Of a stretch of 64,000 bases of DNA, positions 1 to 7,814 are shown one piece after another (within the stretch, counting starts at the first letter, position 1; each line of letters opens with the position of its first letter). This DNA comes from Actinoplanes xinjiangensis (GTDB lineage: Bacteria; Actinomycetota; Actinomycetes; Mycobacteriales; Micromonosporaceae), in the NCBI RefSeq assembly GCF_003148685.1, contig NZ_QGGR01000023.1, positions 1 through 64,000 on the forward strand, read 5' to 3'. Below the pieces are notes generated by a model. That model saw only the letters and a program-made list of their open reading frames with translations. It did not search any database and was not told where the DNA came from. The position numbers and the translations under genes are program-made.

Positions 1-240
1 CGGCTACAAGTGATCGAAGGCGCCAGATACAGCCCTCAGGACAACCCCGTCGAACGGATCTGGGCCGCCCTGAAACGAAAGATCGCGAACACCGCACCGG
101 CGACCATGGCCGACCGAGTCCGTCAGGCCCACGCGTTCTTCCGCTACCGCACCGACGCCGAGAACCGCACTACCGCCGCACCATGGACCTCACCCTGGCT
201 CCCCGAGGGTTACGAACAACACTTCAGATCAGGCGCTTAG
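1..240 (+). pseudogene. IS630-type transposase, C-terminal fragment cut by the window edge
   Basis: The reading frame is open from the first base and ends with TAG at 238-240, so only the last ~79 codons are visible. The peptide carries the NPVERIW signature followed by LKRKI, which in IS630/Tc1-like DDE transposases contains the last catalytic acidic residue (the E of NPVE). The short tail after it (YRTDAENR... to the stop) is typical of the end of these enzymes. Whether the upstream part is intact cannot be judged. No terminal inverted repeat is recognisable just downstream. It marks this edge as accessory DNA. Confidence 0.75.
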
Positions 241-593
241 CGGTTGGTGGTGCGGATCGTCCGGTTGGGGAGGACTCCCGGACGAGTGGCCGGCTGACGG
301 CCGTTGCGGGCCCGTGGATCGGGCGCCTTTCCGACCGGGCGCAGCCCGCTGACCTGTACGAAGATGGATCGGCGCTCGACCGCGTCACCGGCCGAGTTCA
401 ACTCGTAGCCGTCCAGCCAGACCCAGCCCTCGTAGGTCGGCCAGTCGTGCACCCGGATGACCCGGAACAACATGGGTGATGCGAACTGGACGCTTGCCGC
501 CTTCGTCACGTGGATGACATCACCGGACCGAGGTAGAACCACGTCATCTCCTGCCCTGAGACTCGTGTGGGATGTGGATGGTGACAAGTGCAT
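237..593 (-). CDS. hypothetical protein
   Basis: The ORF encodes about 118 residues from an ATG at 593; the frame extends to another ATG at 614. I do not recognise the family. The central part (RAGDDVVLPRSGDVIHVTKAA, then a segment rich in W and Y: VHDWPTYEGWVWLDGYEL) has the hydrophobic/polar alternation of a small beta-rich globular domain. The C-terminal ~25 residues are basic and low in complexity. It converges on the transposase fragment, with the stop codons overlapping. Its start codon lies inside a 10-bp inverted repeat (586-616), which could be an operator or a translation-blocking hairpin. Confidence 0.5.
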   Translation of the reverse strand: MHLSPSTSHTSLRAGDDVVLPRSGDVIHVTKAASVQFASPMLFRVIRVHDWPTYEGWVWLDGYELNSAGDAVERRSIFVQVSGLRPVGKAPDPRARNGRQPATRPGVLPNRTIRTTNR

Positions 594-616
594 CAGTTTG
601 CCGCCTTGATGCACTT
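586..616. promoter_or_regulatory. inverted repeat over the start of the minus-strand ORF
   Basis: AAGTGCATCA (586-595) and TGATGCACTT (607-616) form a perfect 10-bp inverted repeat with an 11-nt spacer. It overlaps both candidate start codons (593 and 614) of the minus-strand hypothetical gene. It could be a repressor operator or an mRNA hairpin. There is no T-run, so a terminator is unlikely. Confidence 0.35.
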
Positions 617-922
617 TTGCAAGGCTCCGATGGATTTGGCCATCGAAGGAGGTTGCGGAACGTCACTATCGCCGAACAGCCCCACCCGTGTCGGGGCGGA
701 AGTCCACAACGGACTGCCAATGGCTCGGCGCCCCGTGATGGACGTCGTATGGTGCGTTTTGTCGATTTTGACCTTGTCCCTCAAGAACGTTAAGTGACGC
801 TGGCCATACGGAAAGATTGCACCACCAGTCCTGTCGATGCAAGTTGCATGTCACGCTTCCGTGATTCTCCGTGATCATCCACTGTGCTTGAACGATCATG
901 AACCGGTCGGAAGACTGGGCTG
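617..922. other. intergenic gap without a supported gene
   Basis: Short ORFs exist here in several frames, but none has convincing composition or a ribosome binding site. A TTGACC box near 767 could be a -35 element for the regulator at 923, but I see no good -10 at the right distance. Nothing else is recognisable. Confidence 0.4.
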
Positions 923-1804
923 GTGAATCGACGCCGCAGTCCCACCCTTCGTCGGCGCCGCCTCGGCGTCGAACTGCGCAGACTCCGTGAGGCGGCCGGC
1001 GTGACCATCGATGTGGTGGCCCAGCGGCTGGGCTGTTCGCCATCCAAGATATCCCGCATCGAAACCGGACATACCAGCGCCACGACCGCCGACGTTAGCG
1101 ACATGTTGGCCTTTTATGGTGTGAATCCGGATATAGCGGAAGGTCTCGTCGGAATTGCTCGAGACGCTCGTCAGAGAGGGTGGGGGCATCCCTATTCAAC
1201 CGTCCTGAACAGCACTTACGTGGGCTTCGAGGCCGAAGCTAGATCAATTAGGACGTACGAGCAGCAGGTCATTCCCGGTCTATTGCAGACAGAGGACTAT
1301 GCGCTGGCACTCATTGGATCCGCCCGATGGGATGACACCGACCAGAGAATCGCGCAACGTGTCCGCGTCCGCATGCAACGCCAGTCGTTGTTGATTCAGG
1401 ACGATCCAATCGATCTTCGGGTGGTGCTCGATGAAGCGGTGGTGAGTCGTCCGGTCGGTGGCGACGCGGTCATGCGTGAGCAGTTCCTGCATCTGCTCGA
1501 GGCAACCCGTCTGCCGAACGTGACTCTCCAGATCCTGCCGTTCGCTGTCGGCGCACACGCCGCGATGGACGGCGCGTTCGCGATCCTCGACTTCCCCTCG
1601 GACGGTGACCCCGACCTGGTGTTCGCGGAGAACGCGGCCGGCGGGCTCTTCCTGGAGAAGGACGACGAACTTCGTACGTACCGGGAGGTGTTCGACACCA
1701 TCCGGGCTGCCGCCCTCGATCCGGAAGCGTCCAGCGAGATGATCAAAGTGCTGGTAGAGGAGCCATTGTGGAAATCGAGGCGAAGGGCCTCCGAGTCGAT
1801 CTGA
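923..1804 (+). CDS. XRE-family regulator with DUF5753 (Scr1-type)
   Basis: A 293-residue protein starting at GTG. Residues ~14-70 form a Cro/C1-type helix-turn-helix (LGVELRRLREAAGVTI, QRLGCSPSKISRIETGH). Residues ~100-285 match DUF5753, with its hallmark 'YEQQVIPGLLQTEDYA' segment and a later 'LQILPF' strand. Such proteins are usually followed by a small DUF397 protein, as here, where the DUF397 gene overlaps the 3' end by 37 bp. In Streptomyces these pairs act as developmental or toxin-antitoxin-like regulators (established for the family). The target here is unknown. A second pair lies in the island at 37915-39008. Confidence 0.9.
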   Translation: MNRRRSPTLRRRRLGVELRRLREAAGVTIDVVAQRLGCSPSKISRIETGHTSATTADVSDMLAFYGVNPDIAEGLVGIARDARQRGWGHPYSTVLNSTYVGFEAEARSIRTYEQQVIPGLLQTEDYALALIGSARWDDTDQRIAQRVRVRMQRQSLLIQDDPIDLRVVLDEAVVSRPVGGDAVMREQFLHLLEATRLPNVTLQILPFAVGAHAAMDGAFAILDFPSDGDPDLVFAENAAGGLFLEKDDELRTYREVFDTIRAAALDPEASSEMIKVLVEEPLWKSRRRASESI

Positions 1805-1992
1805 ACCACGCTCGGTGGTTCAAGAGCACGCGAAGCGGCCCCAACTGCGACAACTGTGTCGAGGTCGCGTTCGTCGGTGAGGCCATCGCGGTGCGGGACT
1901 CGAAGAACCCGTCGGGAGCGGCGCTCATCTTCACGACGGCTGAGTGGGACGCGTTCGTGGGTGGTGCCAAGGACGGCGAGTTCGACCTCTGA
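1768..1992 (+). CDS. DUF397 domain protein (partner of the DUF5753 regulator)
   Basis: A 74-residue protein starting at GTG inside the end of the upstream regulator gene. It has the DUF397 pattern: 'ARWFKSTRSGPNCDNCVEVA', then 'VAVRDSKNPSG' (here AVRDSKNP), then 'F(T)xxEWxAF' and a short acidic tail. DUF397 proteins are almost always encoded beside XRE/DUF5753 regulators and are thought to form a functional pair with them. The overlap implies translational coupling. Confidence 0.9.
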   Translation: MEIEAKGLRVDLNHARWFKSTRSGPNCDNCVEVAFVGEAIAVRDSKNPSGAALIFTTAEWDAFVGGAKDGEFDL

Positions 1993-2209
1993 GAACGTCG
2001 GCATGGCCGGCCCGGCGAGCGGATCGCCCGGGTCGGCCGTGCTATTTGCCCGATTCTGCCGTCGCTGTGTGCGACTCGCCTCGTTGAAAAGTCCAAGCGC
2101 GGACCGGACCGCGCTGTGGGCCGGGACACATCACCGGCCGGTTCTCCACGGTGTCTCACAACCTCTGAGACAGCGGTGCGAGCCGGCCCGAACGAGGCAA
2201 GGCAGACAG

Positions 2210-2650
2210 ATGACGATTGGTTCCGACAACCTCAGCAACGGTTCGCCGACGGCGCAGGACAGATTCAGTGGCGGGGTGAGCGCATACCGGCAGGGACGGC
2301 GTGACGCGCTGGCACCCGAGGGTGACGGCGATCTGGTGTCCCGTACCGCCGCCGGACTGCCGACCCGGTCACCCGGCCGCTCGCACACCAGCATCGAGCC
2401 GTCCACCCCGCTGGACCGGGCGTCGAAACTCCCGTCCCTCGATCTCCAGGGTCTGAGCGACCCCGTCTTCTCGGCCGGCTGGGCCGAATCGTCGAGCCAG
2501 TCAATGGCCGATCACCCGCTGCTGCGCGGTCTCCTGCTGGAACTGCCGGCCCGTGGCACCCTGCCGCCGGCCGAGTGGCTGGACCGTTGGTTCGAGGCGG
2601 CGCGGTCCATCCTGGAGCTGCTCTACGTTCAAGAGGCCAAGAAGCACTAG
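2210..2650 (+). CDS. hypothetical protein
   Basis: An open frame enters from upstream, but the sensible start is the ATG at 2210, preceded by AGGCAAGG; it gives 146 residues. The N-terminal ~80 residues are polar and rich in Ser, Arg and Pro, so probably disordered. The C-terminal ~60 residues (HPLLRGLLLELPARGTLPP, then WLDRWFEAARSILELLY) look like two amphipathic helices. I do not recognise a family. There is no signal peptide or membrane segment. Confidence 0.6.
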   Translation: MTIGSDNLSNGSPTAQDRFSGGVSAYRQGRRDALAPEGDGDLVSRTAAGLPTRSPGRSHTSIEPSTPLDRASKLPSLDLQGLSDPVFSAGWAESSSQSMADHPLLRGLLLELPARGTLPPAEWLDRWFEAARSILELLYVQEAKKH

Positions 2651-2730
2651 AGGTACGCCCGCTGCCCGTTCCCCGGCTTCCCAGCGACACCTCGGGGAGA
2701 CGCTCCGTCAGTGGGCGGTCACGGTGGTGA

Positions 2731-2820
2731 CGCCTCGTCAGCGGTCACGATGGCGACGCCTCGCCAGCGGGCGGGTGGCGCCTCGTCAGCGGGCGGGTGG
2801 TGGCGCCTAATCAGCGGGCG
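2731..2820. repeat. four degenerate copies of a GCGCCTCGTCAGCGGG-type repeat
   Basis: Copies of CGCCTCGTCAGCGG begin near 2731, 2757 (TCGCCAGCGG variant), 2779 and 2803 (TAATCAGCGG variant), spaced about 22-26 bp. They lie just downstream of the hypothetical gene ending at 2650, and the last copy overlaps the 3' end of the minus-strand membrane protein gene by a few bases. Confidence 0.6.
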
Positions 2821-3431
2821 CCGACCGGGGTCCGCTCGCGGTCCCGGTGCAGAGGGGCCATGACCAGCGGCGCGAGACGGCTGTGCCGCAGGCCGGCCCG
2901 GATGCCGATCACGGCCACCGCCAACACGATCGCGATGACGGCGAGACTGGCCGTCGCGGTGGCCTGACCACCGGGCAGCGCCACCAGGCCGGCCGCGATC
3001 GGCAGGCCGACCAGCGCGGCCAGACCGGTGATCTGTAGGGGTGCGGCCAGCAGCGGATGTGCGGCCGCCGCCCGCAGAGCCGGCGGCACCGGCGTGCGTG
3101 GCGCGGTGGAGAACGCCCCCGCGCCCCGCCGGACCCAGCCGAGACGGCGCACAGTCGCGGTCAGAACGAGAAGCGCCGGAACGGCCGGGAGCAGCGCGGC
3201 GGTCGGCGCCGCCGAGACGCCCGGCACCAGACCGGCGATCAGCGGAACCGCGGCGAACACCGCGACGCCCGCACCGACCAGCGCGGAGAGCAGCCCGGCC
3301 CGGCGCCGGAGCTGGCGCGCGCTGCCGGCGGTGGGCATGGCGTCCGCGAGGAGCCCGGCAGCGAGCCAGACGGCGGCGAGGATGCCGATGAGGGTGATGT
3401 CCACAACGGTGTTCACATCGACAGCGTTCAC
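2811..3431 (-). CDS. multi-pass membrane protein of unknown function
   Basis: A 206-residue protein. A GTG at 3431 is taken as start; a second GTG at 3416 is possible and neither has a clear Shine-Dalgarno site. About five hydrophobic segments can be seen: near residues 7-30, 45-70, 78-97, 118-150 and 158-180. The C-terminus is short and basic. I recognise no motif that fixes a function. The composition (very Ala/Leu/Gly/Val-rich) fits an integral membrane protein. Confidence 0.65.
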   Translation of the reverse strand: MNAVDVNTVVDITLIGILAAVWLAAGLLADAMPTAGSARQLRRRAGLLSALVGAGVAVFAAVPLIAGLVPGVSAAPTAALLPAVPALLVLTATVRRLGWVRRGAGAFSTAPRTPVPPALRAAAAHPLLAAPLQITGLAALVGLPIAAGLVALPGGQATATASLAVIAIVLAVAVIGIRAGLRHSRLAPLVMAPLHRDRERTPVGAR

Positions 3432-3606
3432 CGTTTGTGACGGTTGCGAAACCGGGATATGCCCGGACGCGGTACCCGTAGGGGTGCCGCGTCACCAGCT
3501 GTGCGCGACCTGTCGCGGACGGTAGAGAACTTCCCGGACTATGTGGACCAATGAGGGCACTCAGTGAGTGATCTGTGACACGCTGTCAAATACAAGATCG
3601 CAGCGG

Positions 3607-4425
3607 TCAGACGGCGAACTCGGCCACCGGAACGGTCGCCGGAGCCGGCGGGGCCGCTTTCCACAGGCCGAGCTTCTGCGCGCCGAGCCGGCTCAGGTAT
3701 GCCGGGTTGAGCAGGATGTACCGCTTCCACAGTCGCTTGGGCTCCAGGCCGAGGCGCCACAGCCACTCCAGGGCGTACTTCTGCATCCACGCGGGCGGGT
3801 TCTTCAGCAGCCCGGCGTGATAGTCGAACGCTGCGCCCACGGCCAGCAGCGGCATGTCCAGCAGGGGCCGCATGGCGTAGGTGAAGACCTCCTGCCGCGG
3901 GCACCCGAGGCCGACCAGCACCACCCGGGCGCCGGACGCCTTGATCCGCTCGGCGATCGCCTCCGGCTCACCCGGCTGAGACTTCCGGAACTTGGAGGCC
4001 TCCACGCCGGCGATCTTCAGAGCCGGGAACATGCCCTGGAGCGCCGGCACCAGCCGCTCCAGCGTCGGCTCGGTGGACCCGTAGAGGTAGACCGGCAGCC
4101 CTTCGGCGGCGGCCTGCTCGACCACCTTCAGGGTCAGCGTCGGCCCGTAGACCCGATCCGTGAGCCCCGCCCCGTGCAACAGGTTGAGCGCCCACCGGAC
4201 CGGCTGCCCGTCCGGAGTGACGAGATCGAACGAGTTGAGCCGAGCGTTGTGCGCCGGATCCTCGACACCGGTCATCACCCCGTGCACCGCCAGCGCGGTG
4301 ACCGCGAACGGCCGCTGCTCCCGGGCTGCCTCGATGATCCGTGCCGTAGCAGTCGCATAGTCAGTCGCATCCACAAGCACACCGAGAACGTTGCGCTTGC
4401 CCTGTCCGACACCAGTCGCCGTCAC
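3607..4425 (-). CDS. WecG/TagA/CpsF family glycosyltransferase
   Basis: A 272-residue protein starting at GTG, the usual length plus a short tail for this family. Family motifs are present in order: 'VTALAVHGVM' near residue 42, 'DLVTPDGQPVRWALNLL' near 67, 'DRVYGPTL' near 88, 'GLPVYLYGSTE' near 108, and 'RVVLVGLGCPRQEVFT' near 166. In characterised members (Bacillus TagA, Enterobacteriaceae WecG) the enzyme transfers N-acetylmannosamine or its uronic acid to a lipid-linked acceptor in cell-surface polymer synthesis. The substrate here is inferred only by family. The gene stands alone on the minus strand. Confidence 0.9.
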   Translation of the reverse strand: MTATGVGQGKRNVLGVLVDATDYATATARIIEAAREQRPFAVTALAVHGVMTGVEDPAHNARLNSFDLVTPDGQPVRWALNLLHGAGLTDRVYGPTLTLKVVEQAAAEGLPVYLYGSTEPTLERLVPALQGMFPALKIAGVEASKFRKSQPGEPEAIAERIKASGARVVLVGLGCPRQEVFTYAMRPLLDMPLLAVGAAFDYHAGLLKNPPAWMQKYALEWLWRLGLEPKRLWKRYILLNPAYLSRLGAQKLGLWKAAPPAPATVPVAEFAV

Positions 4426-4572
4426 GACCGCACCCCACCCTGAAGACCGAATAAAGCCGCGAGCATAACGCCCTACTTACCGTCACCCGAAAGATGACGA
4501 AACCTCAGGCCCGAACCCAGGACACGTAGCCGTACCCCAACCTGGTCTGAAGGTTCCAACAGCAACAGCCCG

Positions 4573-4732
4573 CCGAAGTAACCCTGACCGCCCCACCGAC
4601 CAGAACCGCGCCCACCCGAAGTAACCATGACCCGGCCCACCGACCAGAACCGTGCCTACCCGAAGTAACCATGACCCGGCGCACTGACCAGAACCGTGCC
4701 TACTTGAAGTAACCGTGACCGGCCCACTCACC
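4573..4732. repeat. 44-bp tandem repeat, about 3.6 copies
   Basis: Near-identical units start at 4573 (43 bp), 4616 (44 bp), 4660 (44 bp) and 4704 (partial), each beginning CCGAAGTAACCATGACC and ending CAGAACCGTGCCTAC or a close variant. They lie in the gap between the glycosyltransferase gene and tRNA-Leu, on the 3' side of the tRNA. No ORF of good quality covers them. Confidence 0.85.
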
Positions 4733-4841
4733 GCGCCCACCGTGATGCGGGGCACCCGGGGGCTCGGCCCACGGGGCAGAAAAGACGAGAGCGACCGCAG
4801 GTCCGCGCTTTCCGCGGACAAGGGTCGCCCATTCGATCTCG

Positions 4842-4924
4842 TGGGGATGGGGGGAGTTGAACCCCCACGTCCTTTCGGACACACGGACCTGAACCGTGCG
4901 CGTCTGCCATTCCGCCACATCCCC
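4842..4924 (-). tRNA. tRNA-Leu(CAG)
   Basis: Read on the minus strand, the acceptor stem GGGGATG pairs with CATCCCC and is followed by discriminator A at 4842. The D-loop region carries GCGGAATGGCAGACGCG, the anticodon loop is TTCAGGT (anticodon CAG), there is a long variable arm (GTGTCCGAAAGGACGTG), and the T-arm is GGGGGTTCAACTCCCCC. The long variable arm and the 83-nt length fit a class II tRNA-Leu. No CCA is encoded. Confidence 0.95.
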
Positions 4925-5182
4925 ATGTGACTGCCTCCAAGATCATACATCTGATCTTTTCGGCTGAAACCGGCCGGTCGGGCCTGCTTCTTGTTACTGG
5001 CTGCGACAGACTACGCTGTCGCACGTCACCTAGCGAGTTGATATCGCCCCGGCAACGGAGGAAACATTAGCACGGCGTTCCGGGGCGCCATACGAGGGTC
5101 AGAAGTGCCGGCTGCTCTTGGGCTACAGATGCGCAAGCGGTCGCCGGATACCATCATGTCCTCGGAACCCGAGGAGGAGCCG

Positions 5183-5941
5183 GTGAGCGTGCTGCAGCGC
5201 TTTGAGAAGCGATTGGAAGGCCTTGTCGAAGGGGCCTTCGCCAAGGTCTTCAAGGGTGTCGTGCACCCTGTGGAGATTCTGAATGCCATGCAGCGGGAGG
5301 CCGAGGCGCACAAGGCCATCCTGGCCGGTGGTCGCACTCTCGTGCCCAACCGCTATGTGATCGATCTGTCGCCCTACGACCACAGTCGTCTGGCGCCCTA
5401 CGCCGCGGCACTGGCGCAGGAGCTGGCGCAGTCCCAGGCCGAGTTCATCGGTGAGCAGGCCTGGACGGTGTATGGCGATGTGATCGTCGAGATCGAGCGG
5501 GGCGACGGCCTGGACACGGGCATGTTCCGTGTCACCGCGGAGGTGTACACGGGTGGCGAGGTCGCCCCGGTGCAGCAGCCCGCGTATGACGCCGGCCCGC
5601 AGTATTCGCCCTACGACCAGCAGGGTGGTGGCTATCAGCAGCATCACCACGGTGGGCCGCGCAGTGTGGGCCTGGTCTCCGGTGATGGCCGGACCTACCC
5701 GCTGCAGATGGGCTCGACGGTGATCGGCCGTGGTGACCAGGCCAACCTGCGCCTGCCCGACGTCGGTATCTCGCGCCGGCACGCCCGGCTGGACTACGAC
5801 GGCAACCAGGTCGTGCTTACCGACCTGGGCTCGACGAACGGCACCATGGTCAACGGCCAGCGGGTGTCCGCCGTCGCACTCAACCCGGGCGACATGATCC
5901 AGCTCGGTACGACAACACTCACCTTCCGAGTGGACGGCTAG
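5183..5941 (+). CDS. fhaA: FhaA, FHA-domain protein with N-terminal DUF3662
   Basis: The frame is open from 5105, but the GTG at 5183 has a strong GAGGAGGAG site just upstream and gives the family's usual N-terminus (VLQRFEKRLEGLVEGAFAKVFK). That yields 252 residues. Residues ~1-125 are the DUF3662 domain and a Gln/Tyr/His-rich linker follows. Residues ~165-250 are an FHA phosphothreonine-binding domain with GRGDQANLRLPD, SRRHARL and LGSTNGTMVNG. In mycobacteria FhaA is a substrate of PknA/PknB and binds the phosphorylated MviN pseudokinase domain to control peptidoglycan synthesis. It is the first gene of the cluster that continues to pknB. Confidence 0.95.
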   Translation: MSVLQRFEKRLEGLVEGAFAKVFKGVVHPVEILNAMQREAEAHKAILAGGRTLVPNRYVIDLSPYDHSRLAPYAAALAQELAQSQAEFIGEQAWTVYGDVIVEIERGDGLDTGMFRVTAEVYTGGEVAPVQQPAYDAGPQYSPYDQQGGGYQQHHHGGPRSVGLVSGDGRTYPLQMGSTVIGRGDQANLRLPDVGISRRHARLDYDGNQVVLTDLGSTNGTMVNGQRVSAVALNPGDMIQLGTTTLTFRVDG

Positions 5942-5946
5942 CAACC

Positions 5947-6429
5947 TTGCCCGAATTCGTCCTCACCGTCGCCCGGTTCGGATTTCTCATCCTTCTGTGG
6001 ATCTTCGTGTTCACGGTTGTCGGGGTGATCCGGCGGGATCTCTTCGCGGGCGGCCGGACCAAGAGCATCGTCGCCAGCCCTCGGGGGGTGGGTGGCGCGG
6101 TGCTGCAGGGCCGGCCGGCGAAGGTGAAACGCGGTAAGGCAGCGCGGCAACTGGTCGTGACTGCCGGCAATCTGGCCGGCACGAGGATCACTCTCGGTGA
6201 AGCCCCGATCACGATCGGGCGGGCCGAGGATTCGACGCTCGTCATCACCGATGACTTCGCGTCGGCCCGGCACGCCCGCCTGGTGCCTCGTGAGGGCCAG
6301 TGGTTCGTCGAGGACCTCGGCTCGACCAACGGCACCTACCTTGATCGCGGTAAGGTCTCCGGACCCACTCCAGTCCCCCTTGGCGTTCCGATCCGCATCG
6401 GGCGCACTTCCCTCGAGTTACGGCCATGA
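5947..6429 (+). CDS. fhaB: FhaB (FipA), membrane-anchored FHA-domain protein
   Basis: A 160-residue protein starting with TTG five bases after the fhaA stop. One transmembrane segment lies at residues ~8-27 (FGFLILLWIFVFTVVGVI). A basic linker is followed by an FHA domain at ~70-158, with IGRAEDSTLVI, SARHARL and LGSTNGTYLDRG. In mycobacteria the orthologue links PknA/PknB signalling to FtsZ and FtsQ at the septum. The 3' end overlaps the pstP start by 4 bp, so the genes are coupled. Confidence 0.95.
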   Translation: MPEFVLTVARFGFLILLWIFVFTVVGVIRRDLFAGGRTKSIVASPRGVGGAVLQGRPAKVKRGKAARQLVVTAGNLAGTRITLGEAPITIGRAEDSTLVITDDFASARHARLVPREGQWFVEDLGSTNGTYLDRGKVSGPTPVPLGVPIRIGRTSLELRP

Positions 6430-7787
6430 CCCTGACCCTGCGCTATGCCGCTCAGAGCGACCGCGGTCTGATCCGAGACCTGAACCAGGACTCCGTCTAC
6501 GCCGGGCCGCGACTTCTCGCTGTCGCGGACGGCATGGGCGGTATGGCCGCTGGTGACGTCGCGTCCAACATCGTCATCGCTGCGATGGCCCACCTCGACG
6601 ACGACGTCCCCGGGGACGCCATGGTCGACGCCCTGCGGCATGCCGTCGGGACAGCCAACCAGCAGCTCCGGGACACCGTCGACGCCAACCCTCAGCTGGA
6701 GGGGATGGGGACCACGCTCACCGCGGTCCTCTTCTCCGGCAGCAAGTTCGGGATGGTGCACATCGGCGACTCCCGGGCCTACCTTCTGCGCAAGGGTGAG
6801 TTCGCGCAGATCACCAAGGACGACACGTACGTCCAGATGCTGGTCGACGAGGGCCGGGTCAGTCCGGAGGAGGCGAGCAGCCATCCGCAGCGCTCGCTGC
6901 TCACCCGCGCGCTGGACGGCCGGGACATCGACCCGGAGTATTCGGTCCGTCAGGTACTCAAGGGCGACCGTTACCTGATCTGTAGCGACGGGCTCTCCGG
7001 CGTGGTCAGCGGCGAGACGATCGGGCAGACCATGCGCGAGCTCGCCGACCCGAAGGCGTGCGTCGAGCGGCTGGTGCAGCTGGCGTTGCGCGGCGGCGGA
7101 CCGGACAACATCACGGTCATCATCGCCGACGCCACCGATGCCGACATCATGGAGCAGGCGCCGATCGTGGGTGGCGCCGCGTCACTCGACCGGGGCAACA
7201 CCACGGTGGCGGACAGCTCCACCTCGGCGGCGCGGGCCGCCGCGCTCAAGCCTCCGCCCCGCCCGGCCCAGCCGGAGCCGACGGGTGGCTACGAGCGGGA
7301 CGCGGAGCCGGCCGGGCATCCGGTGCGGACGACCCTGATGGTGCTGGCCCTGATGGCGGTGCTCGGCGGTGGCCTGTGGGCCGGCTGGCGGTACACCCAG
7401 GATCAGTACTACGTCGGGGCCACCGAGCAGGGCGAGCTCGCCATCTTCCAGGGCGTGCCCGGTCAGATCGCCGGCCTGGACCTGTCGACGGTGAGCGAGA
7501 CCAGCACGGTGCGGCTGAACGACCTGACCACGGCTGCCCAGGAGCGGGTCAAGGAGGGCATCCACGCCACCGACCAGGCCGCCGCCCGGACCACTCTGGC
7601 CGATCTGACCAGTGACGATCCGTCGAACTCCAATCTCAAGCCGATCTGCACCGTCGCCGGTACGACGCCAACGACCGCGGCTACGCCGAGTCCGGCGCCG
7701 AAACCGAGCGGTTCCGCCTCCGCTCCGGCTGCCTCCGAAAGTGCTCCGCCGACGGTCGACCCGGTCGGGTGCCGGACCGTCGACTGA
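6426..7787 (+). CDS. pstP: PstP, PP2C-family Ser/Thr protein phosphatase
   Basis: A 453-residue protein. Residues ~1-240 are a bacterial PP2C domain with metal-binding motifs: RDLNQDS, ADGMGGMAAGD, GDSRAYLL and GGPDNITVI. A Pro-rich linker leads to one transmembrane helix near residues 299-320 (TTLMVLALMAVLGGGLWAGW). An extracytoplasmic tail of ~130 residues follows, ending in a Pro/Ser/Ala-rich stretch. The enzyme removes phosphate from PknA, PknB and their substrates. It overlaps fhaB by 4 bp and is followed after 27 bp by rodA. Confidence 0.95.
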   Translation: MTLTLRYAAQSDRGLIRDLNQDSVYAGPRLLAVADGMGGMAAGDVASNIVIAAMAHLDDDVPGDAMVDALRHAVGTANQQLRDTVDANPQLEGMGTTLTAVLFSGSKFGMVHIGDSRAYLLRKGEFAQITKDDTYVQMLVDEGRVSPEEASSHPQRSLLTRALDGRDIDPEYSVRQVLKGDRYLICSDGLSGVVSGETIGQTMRELADPKACVERLVQLALRGGGPDNITVIIADATDADIMEQAPIVGGAASLDRGNTTVADSSTSAARAAALKPPPRPAQPEPTGGYERDAEPAGHPVRTTLMVLALMAVLGGGLWAGWRYTQDQYYVGATEQGELAIFQGVPGQIAGLDLSTVSETSTVRLNDLTTAAQERVKEGIHATDQAAARTTLADLTSDDPSNSNLKPICTVAGTTPTTAATPSPAPKPSGSASAPAASESAPPTVDPVGCRTVD

Positions 7788-7814
7788 GCACGGCCTACAG
7801 TCTGGGGAAGATTC

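Noticed and set aside
4700..5024. Short minus-strand ORFs across tRNA-Leu
   Set aside because: They run through the tRNA gene and the tandem repeat and have no coding character.
5105..5182. N-terminal extension of FhaA
   Set aside because: The GTG at 5183 has a strong ribosome site and gives the family N-terminus. The extra 26 residues are not like other FhaA proteins.
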